Below, in pieces: positions 9,620 to 18,726 of a stretch of DNA of 64,000 nt. The DNA comes from Azospirillum brasilense (GTDB taxonomy: Bacteria; Pseudomonadota; Alphaproteobacteria; Azospirillales; Azospirillaceae). The first letter of the stretch is position 1, and each line of letters opens with the position of its first letter. The DNA is taken from positions 1 to 64,000 of the forward strand of contig NZ_QLKQ01000006.1 in assembly GCF_003349955.1 (NCBI RefSeq). Direction: 5' to 3'. A program made the translations under genes and the position numbers. The notes under the pieces were generated by a model, which worked only from the letters and a program-made list of their open reading frames with translations, searched no databases and was not told where the DNA came from.

Positions 9620-10105
9620 TCACTGCGGCGGGATGCGCAGGACCTGACCGGGATAGATCTTGTTCGGGTCCTTCAGCATCGGCTTGTTGGCCTCGAAGAT
9701 GGCGTTGTAGCGGTTGGGGTCGCCGTAGACCGTTTTGGCGATGGCGGACAGGGTGTCGCCCTTCTCCACCGTGTGGAACCGCGTCTGGCTGGCCGGCTGC
9801 CCGGTCGGCGGCACGGTCGGCTGGTCGGGGCCGCCCGCGCTCTGGTCCTTGGCGATGACGGCGGTCTGGTCGTCCACCCGCGACACGCCCTTCACGTTGC
9901 CGAGCGCCACCGCGATCTTCTCCTTCTCCTCCTGCGAGGCGGCGCTGCCGCGCACGGTCACCGTGTCGTCGGCGACCTGGATGTCCAGCCCATTGGTCGG
10001 CAGGCCGACCTGCGTCAGGTGGGATTTCAGCTCGTCGGCGGTCGGGGTGTCCGCGGCACCGACCTTTTCGCCGTGATCGCGGCGGAAGAAATCGAACAGG
10101 CCCAT
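9620..10105 (-). CDS. BON and LysM domain protein, Kbp/YgaU-like
   Basis: Small protein of 161 residues starting MGLFDFFRR like E. coli Kbp (YgaU), a cytoplasmic K+-binding stress protein. An N-terminal BON domain spans roughly residues 25-90 and a C-terminal LysM domain runs from FHTVEKGDTLSAIAKTVYGD to the end. A Pro/Gln/Thr linker of about 20 residues separates them. Two adjacent ATGs (10108 and 10105) are possible; the second has GGAGG at better spacing. K+ binding is inferred from the family only. Its place near an osmoprotectant importer fits an osmotic-stress role. Confidence 0.85.
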   Translation of the reverse strand: MGLFDFFRRDHGEKVGAADTPTADELKSHLTQVGLPTNGLDIQVADDTVTVRGSAASQEEKEKIAVALGNVKGVSRVDDQTAVIAKDQSAGGPDQPTVPPTGQPASQTRFHTVEKGDTLSAIAKTVYGDPNRYNAIFEANKPMLKDPNKIYPGQVLRIPPQ

Positions 10106-10298
10106 CATGTCCTCCCTCGGTTGGTCGCCTTGCGAAGCGATCCCGAACAACATCGCGGCGGCCCTCTGGTTTCACGCGCGGAGGAGGGGGTGCGGAGCGC
10201 CGGGCTTAGCAGCGGCGTTCGGCGTCCCAAATAAGGTTATGGAGAGCAACGCCGAAAGGGGAGAGGATCAGACCGCCCCCTGCGCAAAGGAGCCGCCG

Positions 10299-11279
10299 AT
10301 GAACCCGTCCGACGACTGGCGGATTCCGCCGCAATTCCAGCCCGACCCGGATGATCTGGCCTACGACCTCGACCGGGCGCTGTCCGCCGTGGTCGGGCTG
10401 CGGGCCAGCGTGCCGGAGGACGCCTACACCGCCGGCGTTCTGGGCACGGAGCGCGCCGGCCAGGGCGCCGTCATCCGCGAGGACGGGCTGGTCCTGACCA
10501 TCGGCTACCTGATCGCGGAGGCCGAGGAGGTCTGGCTGACCACCAACGACGGGCGGGCGGTGCAGGCGCACGTCGTCGCCTACGACCACACCAGCGGCTT
10601 CGGGCTGGTGCAGGCGCTGTCGCCGCTGGGCGTGCCGGCGCTGATGCTCGGCTCGTCGCGCCATGTGCAGTTGGGCGACCCGGTGGTGGTGGCCGGGGCC
10701 GGCGGGCGCGAGCGGTCCATCACCGCGCGGGTGGTCGCCCGGCAGGAGTTCGCCGGTTATTGGGAATACATGATCGACGACGCCCTGTTCACCCTGCCGG
10801 CCCATCCCAACTGGGGCGGCACGGCGATGCTGGGGGCGGGGGGCGAGCTGCTGGGCATCGGCTCCCTCCAGCTCCAGTACCGGGCGGAGGAAGAGCGCGT
10901 CCTGCCGCTGAACATGAACGTGCCGATCGACCTGCTGAAGCCGATCCTCGACGACCTGATGACCCGTGGGAAGGTCAGCGACCCGCCGCGCCCCTGGCTC
11001 GGCCTCTACGCCACGCAGGACGAGCGGGAGCGGGTGGTGCTGGTCGGGCTGGCCGGCGACGGGCCGGCGCAGCGGGCGGAACTGCGGGCCGGCGACGTGG
11101 TGCGCGCGGTGGCCGGGCAGCCGGTGGGCTCGCTGGCCGACTTCTACCGCGCCCTGTGGAATCTCGGCCCGGCGGGGGTGGACGTGCCGTTGACCATGGA
11201 GCGGGAGGGCGACGTCTTCGACATGCGCGTCGGCTCCAGCGACCGCGAGCGCTTTTTGAAGGCGGCGCGGCGGCACTGA
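10299..11279 (+). CDS. HtrA/DegP-like protein with PDZ domain, catalytic triad lost
   Basis: 326 residues. The first 225 resemble the trypsin-like domain of HtrA proteases, and residues about 235-310 form a PDZ domain (WLGLYATQD to FDMRVGS). All three catalytic positions look substituted by alignment to the family motifs: Tyr70 where TNNHV carries His, Gly100 where SDIAL carries Asp, and Trp172 in PNWGG where GNSGG carries Ser. There is no signal peptide, so a cytoplasmic location is likely. The start has AAAGGAG six bases upstream. I expect a non-proteolytic binding or scaffold role; the partner is unknown. Confidence 0.8.
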   Translation: MNPSDDWRIPPQFQPDPDDLAYDLDRALSAVVGLRASVPEDAYTAGVLGTERAGQGAVIREDGLVLTIGYLIAEAEEVWLTTNDGRAVQAHVVAYDHTSGFGLVQALSPLGVPALMLGSSRHVQLGDPVVVAGAGGRERSITARVVARQEFAGYWEYMIDDALFTLPAHPNWGGTAMLGAGGELLGIGSLQLQYRAEEERVLPLNMNVPIDLLKPILDDLMTRGKVSDPPRPWLGLYATQDERERVVLVGLAGDGPAQRAELRAGDVVRAVAGQPVGSLADFYRALWNLGPAGVDVPLTMEREGDVFDMRVGSSDRERFLKAARRH

Positions 11280-11340
11280 CACGCCCTTTTGTGCGACATT
11301 GGCGCTCCAGAACCAAGAAGACGGGTTGGAGAGCGCTTTT

Positions 11341-11772
11341 ATGGACGACTTGATGAAGGGGGAACCGGCTTCCGGCTTCCAGACCCTGCTCGGCTACACG
11401 CTGGTGCGCTGGGAGGACGGCGTGGCGGAGCTGGAACTGACCATCGCGCCGCAGCACCGCAACCGGGGCGGCGTCCTGCACGGCGGCGCGCTGATGACCC
11501 TGCTCGACACCGTCATGGGATTCGCGGCGACCCACTGCGCGGTGCCCGGCCATTCCCGCCGGGTGGTCACGCTGTCGCTGTCCTCCAGCTTTCTCGGCGC
11601 GGTGGCGGAGGGCACGGTGGTGGCGCGCGGCACGCTGCTGGGTGGCGGGCGCAAGATTGTCGGCTGCCGCGGCGAGGTGCGGCGCAAGGACGACGGCGCG
11701 CTGCTGGCGTCCGCCGAGGGAATGTTCAAGTATGCTCCGGGAAGCGAAAATCCGGAGGGAACAGCCCGATGA
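11341..11772 (+). CDS. PaaI family hotdog-fold thioesterase
   Basis: Acyl-CoA thioesterase-like protein of 143 residues. The hotdog fold is recognisable from NRGGVLHGGALMTLLDTVMG, which holds the conserved HGG-x-(8)-D active-site region. Family members hydrolyse aromatic or medium-chain acyl-CoAs. ATG 11341 is preceded by GGAGAG at eight bases. The gene overlaps the following enoyl-CoA hydratase by four bases, so the two are probably translationally coupled and act on related CoA thioesters. Confidence 0.88.
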   Translation: MDDLMKGEPASGFQTLLGYTLVRWEDGVAELELTIAPQHRNRGGVLHGGALMTLLDTVMGFAATHCAVPGHSRRVVTLSLSSSFLGAVAEGTVVARGTLLGGGRKIVGCRGEVRRKDDGALLASAEGMFKYAPGSENPEGTAR

Positions 11773-12560
11773 ACGATAAGAAAACCGGCCTGGACATCGC
11801 GCAGGACGGCCGTGTCCTGCGCCTGACCATCAACGACCCGGCCACCCGCAACTCCATCGGCCCGGCGCTGATGGAGGCGGCCCGCGCCGCCTTCGACGCG
11901 GCGGCGGAGGACGCGAGCGTCGGGGCGGTGGTGCTGACCGGGGCCGAGGGTGCCTTCTGCTCCGGCGGCAATCTGAAATGGCTGAAGGAAGCGCGCGGCG
12001 GCGACCGCGAGTCGGTGCGGGCGGGGGTGGAGAGCTTCCACGCCATGATCCGCAGTCTGCGCGCCTGCCCCAAGCCGGTGATCGCCGCGGTCGAGGGGCC
12101 GGCGGGCGGGGCGGGCTTTCCGCTGGCGCTGGCCTGCGACCTGATCGTCGCGGCGGAGGACGCGGTCTTCACCCTGTCCTACATCAAGGTCGCGCTGACG
12201 TCGGACGGCGGCGGCACGGCGTCGCTGGCCCGCGCGCTGCCGCCGCAGCTCGCCGCGGAGATCCTGTTCGAGGGCGGGCGCGTCGGGGCGCCGCGTCTGG
12301 CCCAGCTCGGCATGATCAACCGGCTGACCGCCCCGGGCGGCGCGCTGGCCGAGGCGACCGCCTGGGCGGAGCGGCTGGCCGCCGGCCCGACCGCCGCGCT
12401 GGGCCGCGCCAAGGGGCTGCTGGAGGTGGCTTACGGCGGGCTGGCGGAGCAGCTCGACCGCGAGCGCGACGCCTTCGTGGAGTCGCTGTTCAACGACGAG
12501 GCCGGGGAGGGCGTGACCGCCTTCTTCGAGAAGCGGGCGCCGGTGTTTCCGAAGGGGTGA
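11769..12560 (+). CDS. Enoyl-CoA hydratase/isomerase family protein
   Basis: Crotonase-fold protein of 263 residues. Oxyanion-hole regions are present at GAFCSGGNL and EGPAGGAGFPLALACD. The catalytic-loop region reads SYIKVALTSDGG, so the two catalytic glutamates of classical hydratases (EnglQ... FgqPE) are not obvious; activity may be isomerase-like or different. Its ATG lies within the ATGA overlap with the PaaI thioesterase gene. The likely role is beta-oxidation or aromatic acyl-CoA breakdown, but the substrate is unknown. Confidence 0.85.
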   Translation: MNDKKTGLDIAQDGRVLRLTINDPATRNSIGPALMEAARAAFDAAAEDASVGAVVLTGAEGAFCSGGNLKWLKEARGGDRESVRAGVESFHAMIRSLRACPKPVIAAVEGPAGGAGFPLALACDLIVAAEDAVFTLSYIKVALTSDGGGTASLARALPPQLAAEILFEGGRVGAPRLAQLGMINRLTAPGGALAEATAWAERLAAGPTAALGRAKGLLEVAYGGLAEQLDRERDAFVESLFNDEAGEGVTAFFEKRAPVFPKG

Positions 12561-12574
12561 GTGGTCGTGCTGAT

Positions 12575-12660
12575 GCCCCCTCCCTAACCCTCCCCCGCTG
12601 CGCAGGGGAGGGGACTAGACTCCCTCCCCTGCAATAGCGGGGGAGGGCCGGGGTGGGGGC
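12575..12660. repeat. Intergenic repeat family A, complete copy
   Basis: Inverted repeat of about 86 bases. The left arm begins GCCCCCTCCCTAACCCTCCC, and the right arm is its imperfect complement ending GGCCGGGGTGGGGGC; the unpaired centre is near ACTAGACT. It lies between convergent genes and could fold into a long hairpin acting as a bidirectional terminator. The other complete copy is at 46962. Confidence 0.8.
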
Positions 12661-12673
12661 CAGTGTCGCGGCC

Positions 12674-14116
12674 TCAGGACCCCTTCCACTCCGTGTGCAC
12701 CATGCCCGGACGGTCCGTGCGCTCATAGCCGTGGGCGCCGAAATAGTCGCGCTGGGCCTGGATCATGTTGGCCCACAGCCGGCCGCTGCGGTAGCCGTCC
12801 CAGTAGGACAGGGCCGAGGCCATCGCCGGCACCGGCACCGCGGCCAGCGTCGCGGCGGCCACCACGCGGCGGAAGCCGGCATCGCCGCGGGTCATCAGGC
12901 CGGCGATGTCGGGGTCCAGCATCAGGTTTGGCAATTCCGGCGCGCGGTTCAGCGCGGTCAGGATGCGGTCGAGCAGGCGGGCGCGGATGATGCAGCCGCC
13001 GCGCCAGATGCGTGCCACCGCCGCCAGATCGACGTCCCAGCCGAACTGCCGGCTGCCCGCCGCGATCACCGCGAAGCCCTGGGCGTAGACGGCGATCCGC
13101 CCGCTGAGCAGCGCGTCGCCGACCGACGCGACCAGATCCTCGCGGGATGGGGCGTGGGGGATGGCCAGCGCCTCGGCGGCGCGCACGCGCTCGTCCTTCA
13201 GGGCGGACAAGCAGCGGGCGTGCACCGCCTCGGCGATGGTCGGGGCGGGCATGCCCAACTCCAGCGCGGTGGTCGCCGCCCAATGGCCGGTGCCCTTCTG
13301 GCCGGCGGCGTCGCGGATCACCTCCAGGATCGGAGCGCCGGTCTCGCCATCCTTGGTGCGCAGGATGTCGGTGGTGATCTCCATCAGGTAGGAGGCCAGC
13401 TCGCCGCCGTTCCACTCGGCGAAGATGTCCGCCAGACGCTCGTAGGAGCAGCCGCCGATCTCGCGCAGAAGATGATACGCCTCGGCGATCAGCTGCATGT
13501 CGGCGTATTCGATGCCGTTGTGGATCATCTTCACGAAATGGCCCGCCCCCTCCGGCCCGACGCGGGCGAAGCAGGACTCGCCGTCCGGGGCGCGGGCGGC
13601 GATGGCGGCCAGCAGCGGGGCGACGGGGGCCAGCGCTTCGGCGTCGCCGCCGGCCATCAGGGCGGGACCGCGCCGCGCCCCCTCCTCGCCGCCCGACACG
13701 CCCAGCCCGACGAAGCGCACACCCGCCGCGGCGGCGAGCGCCGCGCGGCGGTTGGTGTCGCGGAAGTGGGAGTTGCCGCCGTCGATCAGCACGTCGCCCG
13801 GCGCCAGGCGGGGCAGCAGGGCCGTCGTCAGCTCGTCCACCGGGGCGCCGGCGGGCACCATCATCAGGATCGTGCGCGGCGCCTTGAGCGCGCCCAGCAA
13901 CGCCTCCACCGAGGCGCAGGGGACGGCGTTGCTGACCTGGGCGGCGAAGGCGCCGCGGCGGCCCTCGTCCAGGTCGTAGCCCGCCACCACGGCCCCATGG
14001 TCGGCCAGATTGGCGGCGAGGTTGCGCCCCATCACGCCCAGGCCGAGGACGGCGATGTCGGCCGAGCCGACGGCGGTGGTTTCCGCCCCGGTCCTGGTCG
14101 CGTTGCCCTGCACCAT
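12674..14116 (-). CDS. gnd: 6-phosphogluconate dehydrogenase, decarboxylating
   Basis: Oxidises 6-phosphogluconate to ribulose 5-phosphate and CO2 with NADP+. 480 residues. The N-terminal Rossmann domain has GLGVMGRNLA; DGGNSHFRDT and GLGVSGGEEGARRGP form the substrate-binding signature, and KMIHNGIEYADMQ carries the catalytic lysine region. C-terminal sequence KGTGHW also fits. It lies 65 bases downstream of the gluconate repressor gene on the same strand, opposite gntK-edd, so 6-phosphogluconate can go to either the pentose phosphate or the Entner-Doudoroff route. A short GC hairpin (14151-14167) lies between gntR and gnd. Confidence 0.95.
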   Translation of the reverse strand: MVQGNATRTGAETTAVGSADIAVLGLGVMGRNLAANLADHGAVVAGYDLDEGRRGAFAAQVSNAVPCASVEALLGALKAPRTILMMVPAGAPVDELTTALLPRLAPGDVLIDGGNSHFRDTNRRAALAAAAGVRFVGLGVSGGEEGARRGPALMAGGDAEALAPVAPLLAAIAARAPDGESCFARVGPEGAGHFVKMIHNGIEYADMQLIAEAYHLLREIGGCSYERLADIFAEWNGGELASYLMEITTDILRTKDGETGAPILEVIRDAAGQKGTGHWAATTALELGMPAPTIAEAVHARCLSALKDERVRAAEALAIPHAPSREDLVASVGDALLSGRIAVYAQGFAVIAAGSRQFGWDVDLAAVARIWRGGCIIRARLLDRILTALNRAPELPNLMLDPDIAGLMTRGDAGFRRVVAAATLAAVPVPAMASALSYWDGYRSGRLWANMIQAQRDYFGAHGYERTDRPGMVHTEWKGS

Positions 14117-14181
14117 CACAACGAACTCCCGTACATTCTCTTTGATGATCCCCCCGCGGTGCGGGGGTCGGTTGCGGTCTC

Positions 14182-15258
14182 TCAAGTGGTCTCGCGGACC
14201 ATCAGGCGAAAGCCCAGATCCACGCGGCGCGGATTTTCCCGGCTCTGCGGCGTCCGGCTCTCCATGCCCGCGATCAGCAGGCGGGCCGCCTCCACGCCGA
14301 TCGCACGGCGGGGGGTGGCGACCGTGGTCAGCGGCGGGACGGTCCAGGCCGCCCCGGCCAGATCGTTGAAGCCGGCGACGGCCAGCCGCTCCGGCACCGG
14401 AATGCCGAGCCGCGCGCATTGGAACAGCGCGCCCTGCGCCAGATCGTCGTTGCACAGGAACAGCGCGTCGGTGTCCGGGTGGGTGGCCAGCGCGCGCTCC
14501 AGCAGCTCCGCGCCCAGCGCGACCGAGGTGGCGTCCGGCACCATCAACTCACGCGCCGGGTCGTGCCGTCCGGCGTCGCGCAACGCCTGCCGCCAGCCGT
14601 CGCAGCGCTGGCGCGTCCGCGAGTCGAGCTGCCCGGCGATCAACCCGATCCGCCGCCGTCCCCGCGCCACCAAGTGCGCGCCGACGGCGTAGCCGGCGTC
14701 GAACTGCGAGAAGCCGACCGTCTGCACCGGACAGTCGCCGTGCCCGCCTTCGGCCATCAAATCCCCCTCCACGCTCAAGTCCATGGTGTGGACGACCGGG
14801 ATCGTCAGGCCGCGCAGCAGGTCCCAGGTGCCCGGCGTGTGGTCGAGCCCGCTCAGGATCACCCCGTCCGGATCGTGGGCGAGCTGCGTGCGCAGGACGC
14901 GCTCCTCCGCCTCCGGGCCGTAGCCGGTGATGCCGACCAGCGGCTGGTAGCCCTGCGGGCTCAGCGTCTCCTGCACGCCGGCCAGCAGGTCGATGAAGAC
15001 GGCGTTGGTCAGGGAGGGGATCAGCACCGCCACCGTCATGGTCCGCGCCGAGGCCAGCGCCGAGGCCACGCGGCTGGGCACGAAGCCCAGGCGGCGGCTG
15101 GCCTCCTCGACGCGGGCGCGCACCTCCTCGCTGACGGTGTCGGGCCGGCGCAGGGCGCGGGACACGGTCATGGCGCTGACCCCGGCGGCGGCGGCGACGT
15201 CGGCCATGGTGGCGCGTCCGCTGCGCGAGGATCGGGGTTTGCGGGGGGTGGCGGTCAT
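14182..15258 (-). CDS. gntR: LacI family repressor of gluconate genes, GntR-like
   Basis: 358 residues. The LacI helix-turn-helix (TMADVAAAAGVSAMTVSRAL) occupies residues about 17-37, followed by a hinge and a sugar-binding domain of type I periplasmic-binding fold. It is divergent from gntK, and the intergenic region holds palindromes matching the known E. coli GntR operator (ATGTTACC-GGTAACAT type). The effector is therefore probably gluconate. It is upstream of gnd on the same strand, so it may co-regulate gnd by readthrough. Confidence 0.88.
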   Translation of the reverse strand: MTATPRKPRSSRSGRATMADVAAAAGVSAMTVSRALRRPDTVSEEVRARVEEASRRLGFVPSRVASALASARTMTVAVLIPSLTNAVFIDLLAGVQETLSPQGYQPLVGITGYGPEAEERVLRTQLAHDPDGVILSGLDHTPGTWDLLRGLTIPVVHTMDLSVEGDLMAEGGHGDCPVQTVGFSQFDAGYAVGAHLVARGRRRIGLIAGQLDSRTRQRCDGWRQALRDAGRHDPARELMVPDATSVALGAELLERALATHPDTDALFLCNDDLAQGALFQCARLGIPVPERLAVAGFNDLAGAAWTVPPLTTVATPRRAIGVEAARLLIAGMESRTPQSRENPRRVDLGFRLMVRETT

Positions 15259-15318
15259 CGGCGTTCCAGTGGTCCGGCGGCCATTATCCCGCGCCGGATT
15301 GGGCTTTACAAGCCTCGT

Positions 15319-15334
15319 TTGTTAGCGGTAACAT
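15319..15334. promoter_or_regulatory. GntR operator 1
   Basis: TTGTTAGCGGTAACAT, the reverse complement of the copy at 15399 except for the first base. It matches the enterobacterial GntR (LacI family) operator pattern. It lies 60 bases upstream of the gntR start and 43 bases upstream of gntK, so it can act on both promoters. Confidence 0.8.
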
Positions 15335-15376
15335 GCGCATCTCTCCCGCCCCATTTTGTTTCGAGGACCGACCGGC

Positions 15377-15928
15377 ATGAGCGCTCTTCCGTCTCCCGAT
15401 GTTACCGCTAACATGAGCGGGGCCGTGGACGCGATCGTGGTGATGGGCGTGGCGGGCTGCGGCAAGACCTCGGTGGGGGAGGAACTGGCCCGGCGGCTCG
15501 GCTGGCAGTTCCTGGAGGGCGACGCCTTCCACCCGCCGGAGAACATCGCGAAGATGTCCGCCGGCATCCCGCTCCAGGACGAGGACCGCTGGGGCTGGCT
15601 GGACACCCTTGCCGCCCACATCGTCCTCGCGAAGGAGGCCAGGGCGCCGATCGTCGTGTCCTGCTCCGCGCTGAAGCGGCGCTACCGCGACCGGCTGAGC
15701 GCCGGCGGGACGCGCGTCCTGTTCGTTCATCTCGACGGCAGCCGGGACACCATCCACGCCCGCATGGCGCTGCGCGCCGGCCATTTCATGCCGACTGCGC
15801 TGCTCGACAGCCAGTTCGCCGCCCTGGAGCCGCTGGAGTCCGGGGAACTCGGCATCGTCTGCGACATTGACGCCAGCCCGGCGGAAATCGCCGCCCGCGT
15901 CTCCGCCCGGATCGCTCCCGGCTTCTGA
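15377..15928 (+). CDS. gntK: Gluconokinase
   Basis: Phosphorylates gluconate to 6-phosphogluconate. 183 residues from ATG 15377, which has GAGGA nine bases upstream. The P-loop reads GVAGCGKTS, and the family motifs GDAFHPPENIAKMSAGIPL and DEDRWGWL follow; SCSALKRRYRD is also typical. A second ATG at 15413 would give a 171-residue protein nearer the usual length but lacks a ribosome site and overlaps the second operator. First gene of the gntK-edd unit. Confidence 0.93.
   Translation: MSALPSPDVTANMSGAVDAIVVMGVAGCGKTSVGEELARRLGWQFLEGDAFHPPENIAKMSAGIPLQDEDRWGWLDTLAAHIVLAKEARAPIVVSCSALKRRYRDRLSAGGTRVLFVHLDGSRDTIHARMALRAGHFMPTALLDSQFAALEPLESGELGIVCDIDASPAEIAARVSARIAPGF
15399..15414. promoter_or_regulatory. 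GntR operator 2, within the 5' end of gntK
   Basis: ATGTTACCGCTAACAT, a near-perfect 16-bp palindrome. Given the ATG at 15377 it falls over codons 8-13 of gntK. The 80-base spacing from operator 1 would allow cooperative binding or a roadblock to transcription. Confidence 0.75.
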
Positions 15929-15971
15929 ACATATTGCCGCCTGACCACTCCGCCGTCTGGAAGGACCCGCC

Positions 15972-17774
15972 ATGACGAGTCTTCATCCCGTCCTCGACGC
16001 CGTCACCCGCCGCATCCGGGAGCGCAGCCACGCCACCCGCGCCGCCTATCTGGAGCGGCTGCGCGCCGCTGCGGCCCAGGGGCCGCGCCGCCTGGCGCTG
16101 GGCTGCGCCAACCGCGCGCACGGCTTCGCCGGCTGCACCGCGGCGGAGGACAAGGCGGCGCTGCGCGGCGGCTCGACACCGGCCATCGGCATCGTCACCT
16201 CCTACAACGACATGCTGTCCGCCCATCAGCCCTACGGCGACTATCCGGAGCGGCTCAAGGCGGCGGTGCGCGCGGCGGGCGGCGTGGCCCAGGTGGCGGG
16301 TGGCGTGCCGGCCATGTGCGACGGCGTCACCCAGGGCGAGCCGGGGATGGAACTGTCGCTGTTCTCCCGTGAGGTCATCGCCATGGGGACGGCGGTCGCC
16401 CTGTCGCACGGCACCTTCGACGGGGTGCTGTGCCTCGGCGTCTGCGACAAGATCGTTCCGGGTCTGCTGATCGGCGCGCTGTCCTTTGGCCATCTGCCCA
16501 CCGTCTTCGTGCCCGCCGGGCCGATGCCCTCCGGCCTGCCCAACAAGGAGAAGGGGCGCATCCGCCAGCTCTACGCGGAAGGCAAGCTGGACAAGGACGC
16601 GCTGCTGGAGGCCGAGGCCGCGTCCTACCACGCGCCGGGGACCTGCACCTTCTACGGCACCGCCAACTCGAACCAGATGCTGGTCGAGATGATGGGGCTG
16701 CATCTGCCGGGAGCCAGCTTCGCCAACCCCGGCACGGCGCTGCGCGACGCGCTGACCGACGCGGCGGCGCGGCGGGTGGTCGCCCTGCGCACGCCCATCG
16801 GCGAGATCGTCGACGAGCGCGCCATCGTCAACGCGGTGGTCGGGCTGCTGGCCACCGGCGGCTCGACCAACCACACGCTGCATCTGCCGGCCATCGCGGC
16901 GGCGGCGGGAATCGCCTTGACCTGGGAGGACTTCGCCGAGCTGTCGGCGGTGGTGCCACTGCTCGCCCGCGTCTACCCGAACGGCAGCGCCGACGTGAAC
17001 CATTTCGAGGCGGCGGGCGGCATGGCCTTCCTGATTGGCGAACTGGCCGACGCCGGGCTTCTGCATGGCGACGCCGCCACGGTGTGCGAGGACGACGGCA
17101 TCGCCGCCTACCGCCGTCCGCTGCGGCTGGAGGGGGGCGAACTGGTGCGCGGCGCGGCGGTCCGGGAGAGCGCCGACCCCGCCGTATTGGCTCCGGTCGC
17201 GTCGCCCATGGCGGCGGAGGGGGGCTTGCGCGTGCTGAGCGGGCCGCTGGGCCGCGCGGTGGTGAAGGTCTCCGCTGTGAAGCCCGACCATCGCGTGATC
17301 GAGGCGCCGGCCCGCGTGTTCACCGACCAGGAGTCGGTGCAGGCGGCATTCCGCAAAGGCGAGCTTCACCGCGACGTGGTGGTGGTGGTGCGCTTCCAGG
17401 GACCGAAGGCCAACGGCATGCCGGAGCTGCACAAGCTGACGCCGCCGCTGGGCGTGCTTCAGGATCTCGGCTACCGGGTGGCGCTGGTCACGGACGGGCG
17501 GATGTCGGGGGCGTCGGGCAAGGTGCCGGCGGCGATCCACGTCACGCCGGAGGCCGCGGCGGGCGGGCCGCTGGGCCGGGTGCGGGACGGCGACGTGCTG
17601 CGGTTGGACACCGAGCGCGGCACGCTGGAGGTGTTGGTGGACGACGCGGAATGGACCGCCCGCCCGCTGGCGGACGCGCCGGCGGACGCCGGTGTCGGCT
17701 GCGGGCGGGAGCTGTTCGGCGTGTTCCGCCGGGCGGTCGGCAGCGCGGAGGCCGGCGCCTCGGTGTTTACCTGA
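15972..17774 (+). CDS. edd: Phosphogluconate dehydratase
   Basis: Entner-Doudoroff enzyme converting 6-phosphogluconate to 2-keto-3-deoxy-6-phosphogluconate. 600 residues, in the IlvD/Edd family with a [4Fe-4S] cluster. Cluster and active-site motifs are visible in [25 protein letters not shown] and [13 protein letters not shown]. The C-terminal signature [21 protein letters not shown] is intact. It follows gntK by 43 bases. No eda (KDPG aldolase) gene is adjacent, so that step must be encoded elsewhere. Confidence 0.95.
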   Translation: MTSLHPVLDAVTRRIRERSHATRAAYLERLRAAAAQGPRRLALGCANRAHGFAGCTAAEDKAALRGGSTPAIGIVTSYNDMLSAHQPYGDYPERLKAAVRAAGGVAQVAGGVPAMCDGVTQGEPGMELSLFSREVIAMGTAVALSHGTFDGVLCLGVCDKIVPGLLIGALSFGHLPTVFVPAGPMPSGLPNKEKGRIRQLYAEGKLDKDALLEAEAASYHAPGTCTFYGTANSNQMLVEMMGLHLPGASFANPGTALRDALTDAAARRVVALRTPIGEIVDERAIVNAVVGLLATGGSTNHTLHLPAIAAAAGIALTWEDFAELSAVVPLLARVYPNGSADVNHFEAAGGMAFLIGELADAGLLHGDAATVCEDDGIAAYRRPLRLEGGELVRGAAVRESADPAVLAPVASPMAAEGGLRVLSGPLGRAVVKVSAVKPDHRVIEAPARVFTDQESVQAAFRKGELHRDVVVVVRFQGPKANGMPELHKLTPPLGVLQDLGYRVALVTDGRMSGASGKVPAAIHVTPEAAAGGPLGRVRDGDVLRLDTERGTLEVLVDDAEWTARPLADAPADAGVGCGRELFGVFRRAVGSAEAGASVFT

Positions 17775-17782
17775 GAATGATT

Positions 17783-17899
17783 CCCTCTCCCCTCCGGGGA
17801 GAGGGTTAGGGTGAGGGGGTTGCGCTTGTGCCGGACGTACCGCCATGCGCACCCCCCTCACCGGCCCTCCGGGCCACCCTCTCCCCGGAGGGGAGAGGG
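17783..17899. repeat. Intergenic repeat family B, copy 1
   Basis: About 117-base element with long inverted arms: the left begins CCCTCTCCCCTCCGGGGAGA and the right ends in its complement. The central 35 bases (TTGCGCTTGTGCC... to ...ATGCGC) are also related, in reverse orientation, to the centre of the copy at 21569. It lies between convergent edd and the 17948 gene and may terminate both. Confidence 0.8.
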
Positions 17900-17947
17900 T
17901 TACAAAGGCCAGGGCTGACTACCCTGGTGTGACCGAGGGGAAGCCGA

Positions 17948-18700
17948 TCACTTCACGGTCAGCTCATACGTACCCATCGTCCCGTACACGGCGACCGACG
18001 TGCTGCCCGCCGGGACCATGACGGTGCCGACGTGCGAGCCGGTGGTCACCACGTCGCCGGCCTTCAGACCGCCCAGGCTGACCGCGCCGGTGTTGGCCAT
18101 CCACACCAGAAGGCGCACCGGCTCTCCCGCGGAGTTGCCGGCGACCGTGTCGGCCTTCGTCTCGCCGTCGACGACCAGGGCGACCCGCTCCTTCAGCGGC
18201 TCCAGCGAACGCCAGTCGGCGATGGCCGGGCCGATGACCAAGGCGCCGTGGTTGAACTGGTCGGCCATATGGCTGAGCCCGTCCTGCGAACCGAAGCCGG
18301 CGAAGCGCGTGTCGACGATCTCGAAGGCGGGATGGACGGACTCGACGGCGTCGAGGACCTCCTCGCGGCTGTAGGGCTCGGCGCGGGGCGGCAGATCCTT
18401 GGCGAACTTATAGGCGATCTCCGCCTCCATGCCGATCACCTGATAGTCCGCCGCGGGGAGCACCGTGGTGTCGAAGAACAGCGTGTCGGCGTGGATGGGG
18501 GCGCGGAACGGCTCGGTGTCCGGGGTGCGGGCGCCGACCTTCCAGGCGACCACCGGGCCGAGGCGGCGGGCCACGGCGTCCTGGATGGCGTAGGCCTCGG
18601 CCTCGCTGGTCGGGCGGGTCGGCAGGGCGGACAGCCAGTCGCGGCTCTTCCGCGCCTGGATCAGGGCATCGACCGAGTCACTGAATGCGGAATCGTTCAT
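17948..18700 (-). CDS. Fumarylacetoacetase-fold hydratase/hydrolase, MhpD-like
   Basis: 250 residues, similar in length and layout to 2-keto-4-pentenoate hydratase (MhpD) and 4-oxalocrotonate decarboxylase. Motifs include [24 protein letters not shown] (acidic metal-ligand region) and [11 protein letters not shown]. Family members act on 2-keto or 2-hydroxy-dienoic acids with a divalent metal. It is the last gene of the seven-gene minus-strand unit that begins at 23864, so its substrate probably derives from whatever the ABC importer brings in. The exact reaction is not decidable. Confidence 0.82.
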   Translation of the reverse strand: MNDSAFSDSVDALIQARKSRDWLSALPTRPTSEAEAYAIQDAVARRLGPVVAWKVGARTPDTEPFRAPIHADTLFFDTTVLPAADYQVIGMEAEIAYKFAKDLPPRAEPYSREEVLDAVESVHPAFEIVDTRFAGFGSQDGLSHMADQFNHGALVIGPAIADWRSLEPLKERVALVVDGETKADTVAGNSAGEPVRLLVWMANTGAVSLGGLKAGDVVTTGSHVGTVMVPAGSTSVAVYGTMGTYELTVK

Positions 18701-18726
18701 CTCTTCGGGCCTTCGCTTTTCTTTGG

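Noticed and set aside
14151..14167. GC hairpin between gntR and gnd as a terminator
   Set aside because: Seven-base stem CCCCCGC/GCGGGGG has no T-run on the minus strand, so a terminator call is not supported.
15413..15928. gntK start at ATG 15413
   Set aside because: No ribosome site precedes it and it overlaps operator 2; ATG 15377 has GAGGA at good spacing.
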